DNA from: Synechococcales cyanobacterium PMM_0003
Lineage (GTDB): Bacteria; Cyanobacteriota; Cyanobacteriia; Pseudanabaenales; Pseudanabaenaceae
Reading direction: 5' to 3'
Assembly: GCA_949128015.1 (NCBI GenBank)
Contig: CASBRC010000088.1
Coordinates: 1-14,781, forward strand
Length of the DNA: 14,781 bases
In this document: one piece after another, positions 5,305 to 12,907 of the stretch
How positions within the stretch are numbered: position 1 is the first letter of the stretch
How the letters are laid out: each line of letters starts with the position of its first letter
Notes under the pieces: generated by a model
Databases searched by the model: none
Seen by the model: the letters and a program-made list of their open reading frames with translations, nothing else
Told to the model about the DNA's origin: nothing
Made by a program: the position numbers and the translations under genes

Positions 5305-6174
5305 ATGCCTGAATTACCAGAAGTTGAGACAGTTCGGATTGGTTTAAATGAAAATACTTTAGGTTGGGAGATTGAAGGCGGAGAGGTATTGTTGCCTCGT
5401 GCGATCGCATATCCCGATCAGTCAGAGGCTTTTTTGGCGGCTGTTACTGGGGCAGAGTTTTTAGAGTGGCAAAGACGGGGAAAATATTTAATTGCTAAGC
5501 TTTCACGGGGCAATCAATTAGGGGTGCATTTGCGGATGACGGGGAGTTTGCTTTGGTGCGATCGCAATTTGTCAGTGGGCAAGCATACGCGGGTGAGATT
5601 GTTTTTAAAGGAAAAAGGGAAAAGAAAAAAGGAAAAAGATTTAAGTCAGATGGAGTTGCGGTTTGATGATCAGCGCACTTTTGGCAAAATCTGGTTGGTT
5701 CCATCTAATCAATCAACCGAATCGATTATTACAGGACTGCAAAAGTTGGGTTTGGAACCTTTCGATCCTGAGTTTACGCCAGAACATTTAGCCGCCAAAC
5801 TTAGTCGTACTGGTCGCCCGATCAAGACGGTTCTGCTCGATCAAGAAATCGTTGCGGGGATTGGCAATATCTACGCTGATGAATCGTTATTTCTCGGTAA
5901 AATTCATCCGCAGAAGCCAGCTAATTCTCTTAAGACTTTAGAAATCAAAGCCTTACATCACGGAATTATTCGCTCTCTTAGTGATGGCATTGCCAAAGGT
6001 GGGACGACGTTTAGTTCTTTTCAGAATGTTGCAGGACTTAAAGGAAACTATATTGATACGGCTTGGGTGTTTCGGCGGACGGGACAGCCTTGCCATATCT
6101 GTGGGACTGTGATTTCACGAATTAAACTTGGTGGACGCTCGACGCATTTTTGTTCTCAATGCCAAATTTCATAA
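5305..6174 (+). CDS. mutM: Formamidopyrimidine-DNA glycosylase (Fpg/MutM)
   Basis: MutM removes 8-oxoguanine and formamidopyrimidines from DNA and cuts the abasic site by its lyase activity. All hallmarks are present in 289 residues: N-terminal MPELPEVETV, where Pro2 becomes the catalytic amine and Glu3 the acid; Lys60 in the GKYL turn; HLRMTG (75-80); the FDDQRTFG segment (120-127); the helix-two-turn-helix AGIGNIYADE (184-193); and a C-terminal zinc finger with Cys263, Cys266, Cys283 and Cys286 plus Arg278 in GGRSTHFC. Odd feature: residues about 102-114 (KEKGKRKKEKDLS) are a lysine-rich insertion encoded by an A-rich stretch at 5608-5646, between two conserved beta strands. No strong ribosome binding site precedes the ATG, but Pro at position 2 makes this start certain. 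Confidence 0.98.
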   Translation: MPELPEVETVRIGLNENTLGWEIEGGEVLLPRAIAYPDQSEAFLAAVTGAEFLEWQRRGKYLIAKLSRGNQLGVHLRMTGSLLWCDRNLSVGKHTRVRLFLKEKGKRKKEKDLSQMELRFDDQRTFGKIWLVPSNQSTESIITGLQKLGLEPFDPEFTPEHLAAKLSRTGRPIKTVLLDQEIVAGIGNIYADESLFLGKIHPQKPANSLKTLEIKALHHGIIRSLSDGIAKGGTTFSSFQNVAGLKGNYIDTAWVFRRTGQPCHICGTVISRIKLGGRSTHFCSQCQIS

Positions 6175-6292
6175 AAAAATAGTACAAAATTTAGATATTA
6201 GCACTAGAGACAGTTGACTGAAACCGTAGTAATGTGAAACTTGGGTTTCTTGGATTACACCTCTCCCTATCAAAAGGATAAAAAAATAGCCT

Positions 6293-7678
6293 ATGTTTTT
6301 GAACAATGCGATCGCGAATCACCTATCTGGATTGCAAATCCCGCAGCCTCTACTTGCCACCGCCGAGTCAGAAAATGCGCCAATTATTCTTTCAGGGGTA
6401 TTGCTTACCCTAATCCTGATTTACCTATCTAGTAAAATCGGCAGTGAAATTGCCAGACGACTAGACCTGCCTCCTGTTTTAGGAGAATTAGTTGCTGGTG
6501 TGATTATCGGTGTATCAGCATTCCGCCTAGTCATTTTTCCTGAAGGTGGATTTACCGCATCGGACTCTGTAGTCATGTCAGTGTTGCAGTTGCTAAATCA
6601 ATTGTCCCCCGCAGCCGTTAACAGCATCTTTGCACAGCAAAGTGAAGTAATTTCAGTAATCGCTGAATTGGGCGTGATTATCCTTCTATTTGAGATTGGC
6701 TTAGAGTCAGATATTCGCCAACTTAAGGAAGTTGGTGTCCAAGCTTTTGTAGTAGCCTTTATCGGTGTGACGGTTCCCTTTGCTGCTGGGACGATTGGAT
6801 TAATGTACTTTTTCCATGTTGCCGCGATTCCTGCGATTTTTGCGGGGGCGGCTCTCACAGCAACCAGTATCGGTATTACTTCTAAGGTGCTAGCTGAAAT
6901 CGGTCAACTAAAATCAAAAGAAGGACAAATCATCGTTGGTGCGGCTGTAATCGATGACGTATTAGGGATCATTGTTCTTGCTGTAGTAGCCAGTTTGGCA
7001 AAAACAGGTGAAGTGGATATTACCAACGTTTTCATTTTACTAATTAGTGCGATCGCCTTCCTGTTTGGTTCAATCCTTTTAGGTGGCTTTTTTAACAAAA
7101 GTTTTGTGGCTTTGGTTTCCAAGCTCAAAACTCGCGGCAATATCGTAATTCCCGCTTTTATCTTTGCCTATGCGATGGCTTTTATCGGTAATGCGATCCA
7201 TTTGGAAGCAATTTTGGGAGCCTTTGCCGCAGGATTGGTACTTGATGAAACTGATGCTCGCAATGAGTTAGATGAATTGATTAAACCTGTTGCGGATTTA
7301 CTCGTACCCGTATTCTTTGTAACTGTTGGTGCTAGAGCCGATCTCAGTGTCCTCAATCCGATGATTCCCGAAAATCGCAGTGGTTTATTGATTGCCGCAT
7401 TTCTGTTAGTAGTAGCGATTATCGGCAAAGTAATTACAGGGTGGGTGGTTTTTGGAATACCCAATATCAATCGCTTAGCGATCGGTATTGGCATGGTTCC
7501 CCGTGGTGAAGTTGGACTCGTATTTGCTGGCATTGGCACAGCTAGCGGTGCGATCGATAAACCTCTAGAAGTTGCCATTATCATCATGGTGATTTTGACC
7601 ACATTCCTTGCACCTCCATTTCTGCGGATAGCTTTTGGTAAGACCGAAGCGCCAGTAATGACTGAAGAATCAGCATAA
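6293..7678 (+). CDS. nhaS3: Na+/H+ antiporter, CPA2 family, NhaS3-like
   Basis: The 461-residue membrane protein exchanges protons for Na+ or K+. Length and sequence closely resemble, from memory, Synechocystis NhaS3, a thylakoid-membrane antiporter needed for ion homeostasis. About twelve hydrophobic segments are visible from residue 31 on. Diagnostic stretches are LDLPPVLGELVAGVIIGVS (about 57-75), ILLFEIGLESD (130-140), ALTATSIGIT (187-196), the paired acidic residues Asp221-Asp222 in GAAVIDDVLGI (proton/cation site in this family), LEAILGAFAAGLVLDET and MVPRGEVGLVFAG. The C-terminus is short, with no TrkA-N/RCK regulatory domain, unlike KefB/KefC. The ATG at 6293 has AAAAGGA upstream but 14 nt away, so the exact start is slightly uncertain. 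It converges on the YyaL-like gene and shares a terminator with it. Confidence 0.92.
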   Translation: MFLNNAIANHLSGLQIPQPLLATAESENAPIILSGVLLTLILIYLSSKIGSEIARRLDLPPVLGELVAGVIIGVSAFRLVIFPEGGFTASDSVVMSVLQLLNQLSPAAVNSIFAQQSEVISVIAELGVIILLFEIGLESDIRQLKEVGVQAFVVAFIGVTVPFAAGTIGLMYFFHVAAIPAIFAGAALTATSIGITSKVLAEIGQLKSKEGQIIVGAAVIDDVLGIIVLAVVASLAKTGEVDITNVFILLISAIAFLFGSILLGGFFNKSFVALVSKLKTRGNIVIPAFIFAYAMAFIGNAIHLEAILGAFAAGLVLDETDARNELDELIKPVADLLVPVFFVTVGARADLSVLNPMIPENRSGLLIAAFLLVVAIIGKVITGWVVFGIPNINRLAIGIGMVPRGEVGLVFAGIGTASGAIDKPLEVAIIIMVILTTFLAPPFLRIAFGKTEAPVMTEESA

Positions 7679-7712
7679 AAAGAAGGACGGCTCAATGAGC
7701 CGTCCTTCTTTT
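7677..7712. terminator. Bidirectional terminator between nhaS3 and the YyaL-like gene
   Basis: Bases 7678-7694 (A4 then GAAGGACGGCTCA) pair perfectly with 7696-7712 (17 bp), giving a GC-rich hairpin with A and T tracts on either side. The nhaS3 stop (7676-7678) and the minus-strand stop (7711-7713) both overlap the stem ends. Confidence 0.9.
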
Positions 7713-9744
7713 ATTGAACCCTAGTCATACTTCGCAATAACTGCCGATCGCATATTTCTTGACTCATCGCAGGCTCTAAGCAAGAAAATCCCTGACAAAT
7801 CAGCGCGATCGCATTTGGATTGGGTAAATGCTTATCGATTCGCAACATTACGACAGGAAGATACTGGGAATTGAGATGTGCGTATTGATCGGGATTGGTC
7901 CGCACAAGCGTATGATTGCGAAACAAGTCAAAGGCGACGAGCAGACTAGGACAAGCCACAGGACTATTGGAAATCACATGTCCAAAACGTTTGAGCGCTA
8001 ACTCTGCGCGATCGAGATATTCCAACTTCTCAGTCAGGCTAGCAATACGGACTAAATTTGCGATCGCAATACCATTCGGTGAAGGTGTGGCGTTATCTTG
8101 ATAGTTGCGCTCTCGTAATAGCAGGTGCTGACTAGATTCGCTAGTCGTGTTGAAATAACCGCCAGACATCGGATCCCAAAAGTCGCGATCGAACTCAGCT
8201 TGGATTGCGATCGCCTGTTGTAAATAGAAGTCTGCATCTTCAGGAATGGCTTGATGCAAATCGAGAAGCGCCTTAATCAACAAAGCATAGTCCTCAGACT
8301 GCGCTGCTACGGCAGCTTGACCTTCATAATTAATCCTTTGTAATCGCCCTTCGATCCATTGATTTTCGAGAATAAATTTAGCTGCATTAACTGCGAGTTG
8401 TTTATAAATTGGCTTTTGGAAAGCGCGATAGGCAGTTGCCAAACCTGAAATCATCATTGAGTTCCAAGCGGTAATTGCCTTGGTGTCAGTCACGGGTGGT
8501 ACGCGCCCTTCCCAATCAATTTCACGAATATCAACTTGGCTCCGAGCCACAGGAAATGCATCGGTTGGACGCGAATACTCACCATATCGGAGACGAAATA
8601 GTTTCGTTAAACAAGCTTCTACTTCTGGAGACAGTTCACCACGATTTTTGCGTTGTAAAACATTCGTTTCTTCAAAATTACCAGTTACTGAAATCGTGAA
8701 TTCTTGAACTAATAGATCTAGTTCCGTAGCGCTAAAAATCTTCTTTAGTTCCGCATAGCTCCATACCCAAAACTTGCCTTCACGTCCTTCACTATCGGCA
8801 TCTTGCGAGGCATAAAAACAGCCTTCTTCCGCCAACATTTCTCGCTGAAGCCAAGTTGCTGTTAGCTCACAACTACGGGCGATCGCAGGTTCTGGTAATC
8901 CCGACATCCAGAGATTTGCTAGATATTCCATGATCAAGCCATTGTCAAAGAGCATCTTCTCAAAGTGAGGCACTGTCCAACTATGATCGACTGTATAGCG
9001 ATGCCATCCTCCCGCCACATGGTCGAAGATGCCACCCAGAGCTAAAGATAAACCGCGTTGTTGTGATTTGTCTTGGAGAACAGTTTCACTAGATTCAAAA
9101 CGACTTGCGCTTAACAAAAAATTGGCATAGGGAATCATCGGGAAGCAAGTTCCATAATCGCGATTGGTGACAACTTCCGCACATTTAGCAATTCCATTGG
9201 CTAACACCTCATCGCTAATAATTGGCACAGGGATGAGCTTGTTAACTTGGTGTAGATTCCGTACAATCTGATCTTTGTAGTCTTGGATATCCTGATTGCG
9301 ATCGTAATAGATTTCTAAAATTGATTGCAGTACGCGCAAAAATCCTGGTCGCCCATAGCGTGGCTCAATCGGAAAGTATGTCCCACCATAAAACGGCACT
9401 AAATCATCAGGTGCAAGAAACAAATTCAAAGGCCAGCCGCCGCTTTCACCCATGATCTGCACTGCTTGCATATAAATACTATCTAAGTCAGGACGCTCCT
9501 CACGATCAACCTTAATCGCCACAAAGCGATCGTTCATATAGTCCGCAATTAGTGTGTCTGAAAAAGCTTCATGCTCCATCACCGTACACCAATGGCAACT
9601 GGAGTAACCAATCGATAAAAAAATCGGTTTGTTTTCAGTTCTCGCTTTTTCTAAAGCTTCGTCGCCCCAAGGATACCAATCGATCGGGTTATCAGCGTGT
9701 TTACGGAGATAGAGACTTTGCGATCGCGCGAGACGATTGGACAT
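7711..9744 (-). CDS. Thioredoxin-fold protein of the YyaL / DUF255 family
   Basis: This 677-residue cytosolic-type protein belongs to the YyaL / SPATA20-like family, annotated as thioredoxin domain-containing; its physiological role is not established. The N-terminal thioredoxin-like domain (about 1-165) opens with [21 protein letters not shown] and contains the CxxC pair Cys50-His-Trp-Cys53 in [14 protein letters not shown], then [10 protein letters not shown] and [12 protein letters not shown]. The rest (about 190-677) is the helical, six-hairpin-like domain with [39 protein letters not shown] and the C-terminal CQGFSCLEP. The frame extends 11 codons upstream to a TTG (9777), but ATG 9744 begins the conserved MSNRLA and is preferred. 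No ribosome binding site is visible before either. The gene is full length, with no sign of damage. Confidence 0.93.
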   Translation of the reverse strand: MSNRLARSQSLYLRKHADNPIDWYPWGDEALEKARTENKPIFLSIGYSSCHWCTVMEHEAFSDTLIADYMNDRFVAIKVDREERPDLDSIYMQAVQIMGESGGWPLNLFLAPDDLVPFYGGTYFPIEPRYGRPGFLRVLQSILEIYYDRNQDIQDYKDQIVRNLHQVNKLIPVPIISDEVLANGIAKCAEVVTNRDYGTCFPMIPYANFLLSASRFESSETVLQDKSQQRGLSLALGGIFDHVAGGWHRYTVDHSWTVPHFEKMLFDNGLIMEYLANLWMSGLPEPAIARSCELTATWLQREMLAEEGCFYASQDADSEGREGKFWVWSYAELKKIFSATELDLLVQEFTISVTGNFEETNVLQRKNRGELSPEVEACLTKLFRLRYGEYSRPTDAFPVARSQVDIREIDWEGRVPPVTDTKAITAWNSMMISGLATAYRAFQKPIYKQLAVNAAKFILENQWIEGRLQRINYEGQAAVAAQSEDYALLIKALLDLHQAIPEDADFYLQQAIAIQAEFDRDFWDPMSGGYFNTTSESSQHLLLRERNYQDNATPSPNGIAIANLVRIASLTEKLEYLDRAELALKRFGHVISNSPVACPSLLVAFDLFRNHTLVRTNPDQYAHLNSQYLPVVMLRIDKHLPNPNAIALICQGFSCLEPAMSQEICDRQLLRSMTRVQ

Positions 9745-10062
9745 AGGGGAAAATTTGTCTTTGCGAAAATGGATCAAGATACTGTCAACAGTCTAACTCT
9801 TTGTTTCACAAATATCTCCAATCAAAATAAAGCCCGCCGAATCATGGTTAGGCTTTATTTAATTTTCGATTCATACTCCCTTCCCACCCAAGAATTAGCG
9901 TTGCGGCGCTAATTCTTGGGTTTTACTGTCTAATCTTTCACTGGGAAAGGAGTAGCTATATATGACTCGATCAATAATAATGAGTAAATACACTTACTGT
10001 ACAAAAGTTAACAGTTTATGGGATATACTCCGCTAAACTTTTGACCAATCAATTCTGATGTG
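9745..10062. other. Divergent intergenic region between the YyaL-like gene and murA
   Basis: No gene is credible in these roughly 320 bp. They hold a loose hairpin, AAATAAAGCC (9825-9834) with GGCTTTATTT (9851-9860) around a 16-nt loop, and a palindrome at 9886-9921. A possible murA -10 element TATACT (10024-10029) lies further on, without a good -35 at standard spacing. I found no promoter for the minus-strand gene that I would defend. Confidence 0.5.
9886..9921. repeat. 15-bp palindrome upstream of murA
   Basis: ACCCAAGAATTAGCG (9886-9900) and its exact reverse complement (9907-9921) flank a 6-nt loop. It shares the ACCCAA/TTGGGT tips and the AGCG/CGCT crown with the longer palindromes at 2110, 4757 and 5216, and TTTT follows the right arm. 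It lies in a divergent intergenic region, where a terminator would serve neither gene. Confidence 0.8.
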
Positions 10063-10069
10063 AGGAGGA
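10063..10069 (+). promoter_or_regulatory. Strong Shine-Dalgarno sequence upstream of murA
   Basis: AGGAGGA is the strongest ribosome binding site I noticed in the window. The murA frame contains no ATG, GTG or TTG at usable spacing; the codon 8 nt after AGGAGG is ATC (10077-10079), in frame with murA. The nearest in-frame ATG (10137) is 68 nt from AGGAGG, too far for this site to serve. Confidence 0.6.
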
Positions 10070-10136
10070 TAAGGCAATCGTTTCTACAACCAGTTCAATC
10101 AGTGCAATCAGTGCAACTAATTTACAATCAAAGCCT

Positions 10137-11528
10137 ATGCAATCGACGATAGACATCGAGAAAGTTTCACAAAGTGCTTCGCAAATCCTTGAGCCAATCG
10201 AATTAACCACGCTCGAATCTTCGCAAATGCCACAAATTGAACCCAATGCCCCAGTCCTTCGCATCATCGGCAAAGCACCATTATCTGGTCACGTCCCCAT
10301 TAGCGGCGCAAAAAATTCGATCCTTGCCCTCATGGCAGGCACACTTTTATCGTCCGAAGGCTGCCGTATTCGCAATGTCCCTAACCTCGCTGATGTACAG
10401 CGTATGAGCGACATTCTCGAAACCCTCGGTGTGAAAATTTCGCGCAATGGCGAAGTTCTTGATCTTGATACCAGCAATCTGACCACAAACTCCGCTCCTT
10501 ACGAATTGGTCAGCAAGATGAGAGCAAGTTTCTTTGCCCTCGGTTCGCTATTAGCAAGACTAGGTTCGGCAAAAATGCCTCTCCCCGGTGGCTGTGCGAT
10601 CGGGGCGCGTCCAGTAGAATTGCACGTTCGTGGTTTGCAGGCTCTAGGGGCATTCGTACAGATCGAGCATGGCATCGTACATGCCCATGCAATGAGTAAG
10701 AATGGACGTTTGCAAGGCGCAAAGATTTATCTCGATTATCCGAGTGTGGGCGCGACTGAAACTTTGATGATGGCGGCGACATTGGCGGAGGGCGAGACAA
10801 TACTAGAAAATGCAGCGCTTGAACCTGAAGTAGTTGATCTTGCCGATCTTTGTATGGCTATGGGCGCAAAAATCAGGGGTGCTGGCACAAATACAATCAT
10901 TATTAATGGTGTGGATAAGCTACATTTTGCTGATTTCACCGCAATTCCCGATCGCGTTGAAGCTGCAACTTTCATGGTCGCTGCCGCGATTACGCGATCA
11001 ACTTTATCGATGTCGCCTGTAATTCCCGCGCACCTTACTGCGGCAATTTCCAAGTTGCAAGATATGGGGGTCACTGTGCGGATAGATTCGCCAGATACGA
11101 TTACGGTAATTGGATGCGATCGCTATCGCGCTGTTGATATCGAAACCTTGCCTTATCCTGGATTCCCGACCGATATGCAAGCGCAGTTTATGGCGTTACT
11201 GACTATTTGTGAAGGCAATGGCGTAGTTACAGAGACTGTATTTGAAAATCGCTTGCAGCACGTTGCTGAACTTAATCGCATGGGTGCGAATATTCGCCTC
11301 AAAAATAATGTGGCGGTAGTGACAGGCGTTCCTCAATTGTCGGGCGCTCCTGTCATGGCGACAGATTTACGCGCTTCTGCGGCTCTGGTAATTGCAGGGC
11401 TAGCTGCTGACGGCGAAACTACTGTCATGGGCTTACATCATCTCGATCGCGGCTACGATCGCATCGAAGAGAAGTTACGCAATGTCGGCGCAAAGCTTTA
11501 TCGCACGACAGAATCGGTTCCCGTGTAG
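10137..11528 (+). CDS. murA: UDP-N-acetylglucosamine 1-carboxyvinyltransferase (MurA)
   Basis: MurA transfers enolpyruvate from PEP to UDP-GlcNAc, the first committed step of peptidoglycan synthesis, in the cytosol. From ATG 10137 the protein has 463 residues. The conserved core starts near residue 40 ([21 protein letters not shown], with Lys59) and includes [14 protein letters not shown] (128-141) and the active-site loop [16 protein letters not shown] with catalytic Cys153, the residue targeted by fosfomycin in sensitive enzymes. [15 protein letters not shown] and [17 protein letters not shown] follow. The first 39 residues are a Ser/Thr/Gln-rich extension absent from E. coli MurA. The frame stays open to 10059, and a strong AGGAGG points at ATC 10077, which would add 20 residues. 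I keep ATG 10137 as the conservative start. It ends in a terminator shared with the minus-strand gene at 11564. Confidence 0.97.
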   Translation: MQSTIDIEKVSQSASQILEPIELTTLESSQMPQIEPNAPVLRIIGKAPLSGHVPISGAKNSILALMAGTLLSSEGCRIRNVPNLADVQRMSDILETLGVKISRNGEVLDLDTSNLTTNSAPYELVSKMRASFFALGSLLARLGSAKMPLPGGCAIGARPVELHVRGLQALGAFVQIEHGIVHAHAMSKNGRLQGAKIYLDYPSVGATETLMMAATLAEGETILENAALEPEVVDLADLCMAMGAKIRGAGTNTIIINGVDKLHFADFTAIPDRVEAATFMVAAAITRSTLSMSPVIPAHLTAAISKLQDMGVTVRIDSPDTITVIGCDRYRAVDIETLPYPGFPTDMQAQFMALLTICEGNGVVTETVFENRLQHVAELNRMGANIRLKNNVAVVTGVPQLSGAPVMATDLRASAALVIAGLAADGETTVMGLHHLDRGYDRIEEKLRNVGAKLYRTTESVPV

Positions 11529-11567
11529 TTAAAAAAAGCACTGCTATGCAGTGCTTTTTTTAACTAC
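11525..11567. terminator. Bidirectional terminator between murA and the nuclease-like gene
   Basis: Bases 11525-11544 and 11548-11567 are perfect reverse complements (20 bp) around TAT, with A7 in the left arm and T7 in the right, ideal for termination in both directions. The murA TAG (11526-11528) and the minus-strand TAG (11564-11566) are base-paired with each other within the stem. Confidence 0.92.
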
Positions 11568-12145
11568 CAAGTTTTAGCTACAAAATTCTGAGCATTTGCG
11601 ATCGCTACTGTATCCCCCGATAGCTTAATCAGAAATAGCCCTTCTTGCACTGCATATTTATCTGCTATTTCGTCAACTTTGATCCCAGCAATCGCGCCGT
11701 AAAGCTTATAACTTTTATATTTAGGAAGAGCCTTTTTAAAGCGTTCTAAGGTAGCTAAAAATCTTTTCACATCACGTACATCTAAGTGTGATTTAACTTC
11801 AATGGCAACCACTTCATTAGTGTTTTCAGCTAACACATCTATTTCAATAGAACCTTGCTCATCCTGAGCTTCCACTCGTAACGCCGTAAAATGTACTTCT
11901 ATGCCCTTGGCTCGAAATAATTTCACGGCGGCAGGTCTAACCAGATTCTCGACAAATTCACCCCATCGGCTGGTAATGCCACCAATTTGTTTGTTAGTTT
12001 GCTCGATTTGCTCACTAGTGCGATCAACGGTTTTGCGTAGTTCTGCCATTTCTCGTTCAGTGATTTGCTGCTGCTCTTGGCGTTGGCGTTCGCTTTCACG
12101 AAATAGCCCAAAAATATCATCTATGGTGACGGGGCGTTGAGGCAT
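11564..12145 (-). CDS. Coiled-coil protein with PD-(D/E)XK nuclease-like domain (DUF3782-like)
   Basis: The 193-residue product has an N-terminal coiled coil (about 15-57, rich in Glu, Gln, Arg and Lys with heptad-like spacing) and a C-terminal domain (about 60-193) with the core GSIEIDVLAENTNEVVAIEVKSHL. There Asp103 and the Glu116-x-Lys118 pair match the metal-binding pattern of PD-(D/E)XK nucleases. Proteins of this build are common in cyanobacteria, often annotated DUF3782 or as hypothetical. Whether it cuts DNA is unknown; many relatives are restriction-like or of unknown role. Its start at 12145 is divergent from folK. No Shine-Dalgarno sequence precedes the ATG. There is no methyltransferase or toxin-antitoxin partner beside it, so a defence role is not supported by context. 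Confidence 0.85.
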   Translation of the reverse strand: MPQRPVTIDDIFGLFRESERQRQEQQQITEREMAELRKTVDRTSEQIEQTNKQIGGITSRWGEFVENLVRPAAVKLFRAKGIEVHFTALRVEAQDEQGSIEIDVLAENTNEVVAIEVKSHLDVRDVKRFLATLERFKKALPKYKSYKLYGAIAGIKVDEIADKYAVQEGLFLIKLSGDTVAIANAQNFVAKTW

Positions 12146-12247
12146 GGGTTTAGTGAGGATTTTTATGTTTCTAGTACAATTATAGAAAAAGGCACTGTTT
12201 TGCAGTATCTACAATTTTTATTAAGCAAGATATTAATCAAGAATTTA

Positions 12248-12784
12248 ATGACAGAGCTTTGCGCGATCGCATTAGGTAGTAACCTCAGCAGTGAAATAGG
12301 TGACTCCGAAAAAATTGTCCGAGCAGCGATCTCAAAACTCTCTACCATCTCAGAGATTGAGGTGGTTTGTGTTTCCCGATGGTATCGCACCAAGGCAATC
12401 ACCTTACCAAATTCTGCTCCACAACCTGACTACATCAATGGTTGTGCAATTTTAAAAACTAGTTTAAGTCCATTAAAACTTTTGCAAGCACTTTTTCAGA
12501 CTGAGCAACTGTTTGGTCGCGAGCGGCGAGAACGCTGGGGCGCGAGAACTTTAGATCTTGATTTATTACTTTATGGCAATCGCCTAATTGACACTCCAGA
12601 GTTAGTTTTACCGCATCCAAGAATGTGCGATCGCGCTTTTGTTTTGTTGCCCCTAGTCGAGATTGCCGCCGATTGGATTCATCCTCTATGTGGTTTTGCG
12701 ATCGCAGATCTTGCCAAAAATCCACCCGATCTAGATTTGAGTCATCCCATTGTTATTGATGCTGAGGCTTTAGCATTGCTATAA
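12248..12784 (+). CDS. folK: 2-amino-4-hydroxy-6-hydroxymethyldihydropteridine pyrophosphokinase (HPPK)
   Basis: FolK transfers pyrophosphate from ATP to 6-hydroxymethyl-7,8-dihydropterin in folate synthesis. ATG 12248 gives 178 residues beginning MTELCAIALGSNLS, the canonical start with the GSNL motif. The signature RERWGARTLDLDLLLYG (about 95-111) carries the aspartates that bind magnesium and ATP, and LVLPHPRMCDRAFVLLPLVEI (about 117-137) is the second conserved block. The frame is open back to 12137, but that would overlap the divergent gene's start and add 37 residues upstream of the conserved N-terminus, so I reject it. No ribosome binding site is obvious. The gene seems intact, but its expected downstream terminator appears reduced to one arm by the adjacent insertion sequence. 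Confidence 0.96.
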   Translation: MTELCAIALGSNLSSEIGDSEKIVRAAISKLSTISEIEVVCVSRWYRTKAITLPNSAPQPDYINGCAILKTSLSPLKLLQALFQTEQLFGRERRERWGARTLDLDLLLYGNRLIDTPELVLPHPRMCDRAFVLLPLVEIAADWIHPLCGFAIADLAKNPPDLDLSHPIVIDAEALALL

Positions 12785-12805
12785 AAAAAGAAAGACCCAC
12801 TACGT
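12785..12805 (+). other. Probable single arm of a disrupted folK terminator
   Basis: The 21 bases after the folK stop (A-rich, then GAAAGACCCACTACGT) look like the left arm of the stop-linked hairpins found after nhaS3 and murA. No complementary right arm exists before the insertion sequence begins at 12806, nor just beyond its far end at 14288. Inference by analogy with the other terminators in this window. Confidence 0.4.
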
Positions 12806-12834
12806 GCAGCAGTTCCAAATTCAAAAAGTAGCAA
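12806..12834 (+). repeat. Left terminal inverted repeat of the insertion sequence
   Basis: It begins GCAGCAG and ends AGTAGCAA. It differs from the reverse complement of the right repeat at a single base (12812, G where the right-end copy implies A). Confidence 0.92.
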
Positions 12835-12907
12835 ATAATACAGACGTAAGTATTAAAATAGGGATAAAGATTCTAAGGAAGCCAAAATTACAATTTCATT
12901 CAGAATA

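Noticed and set aside
10058..10152. Small GTG-initiated frame overlapping the murA start (10060-10152)
   Set aside because: It begins within the Shine-Dalgarno region with no site of its own, and its 30 codons have no protein-like features.
11564..12145. Restriction or defence system around the PD-(D/E)XK-like gene
   Set aside because: No methyltransferase, helicase or toxin-antitoxin partner is adjacent; neighbours are murA and folK.
12137..12247. ATG 12137 as the folK start
   Set aside because: It overlaps the divergent gene's start and lies 37 codons before the canonical HPPK N-terminus.
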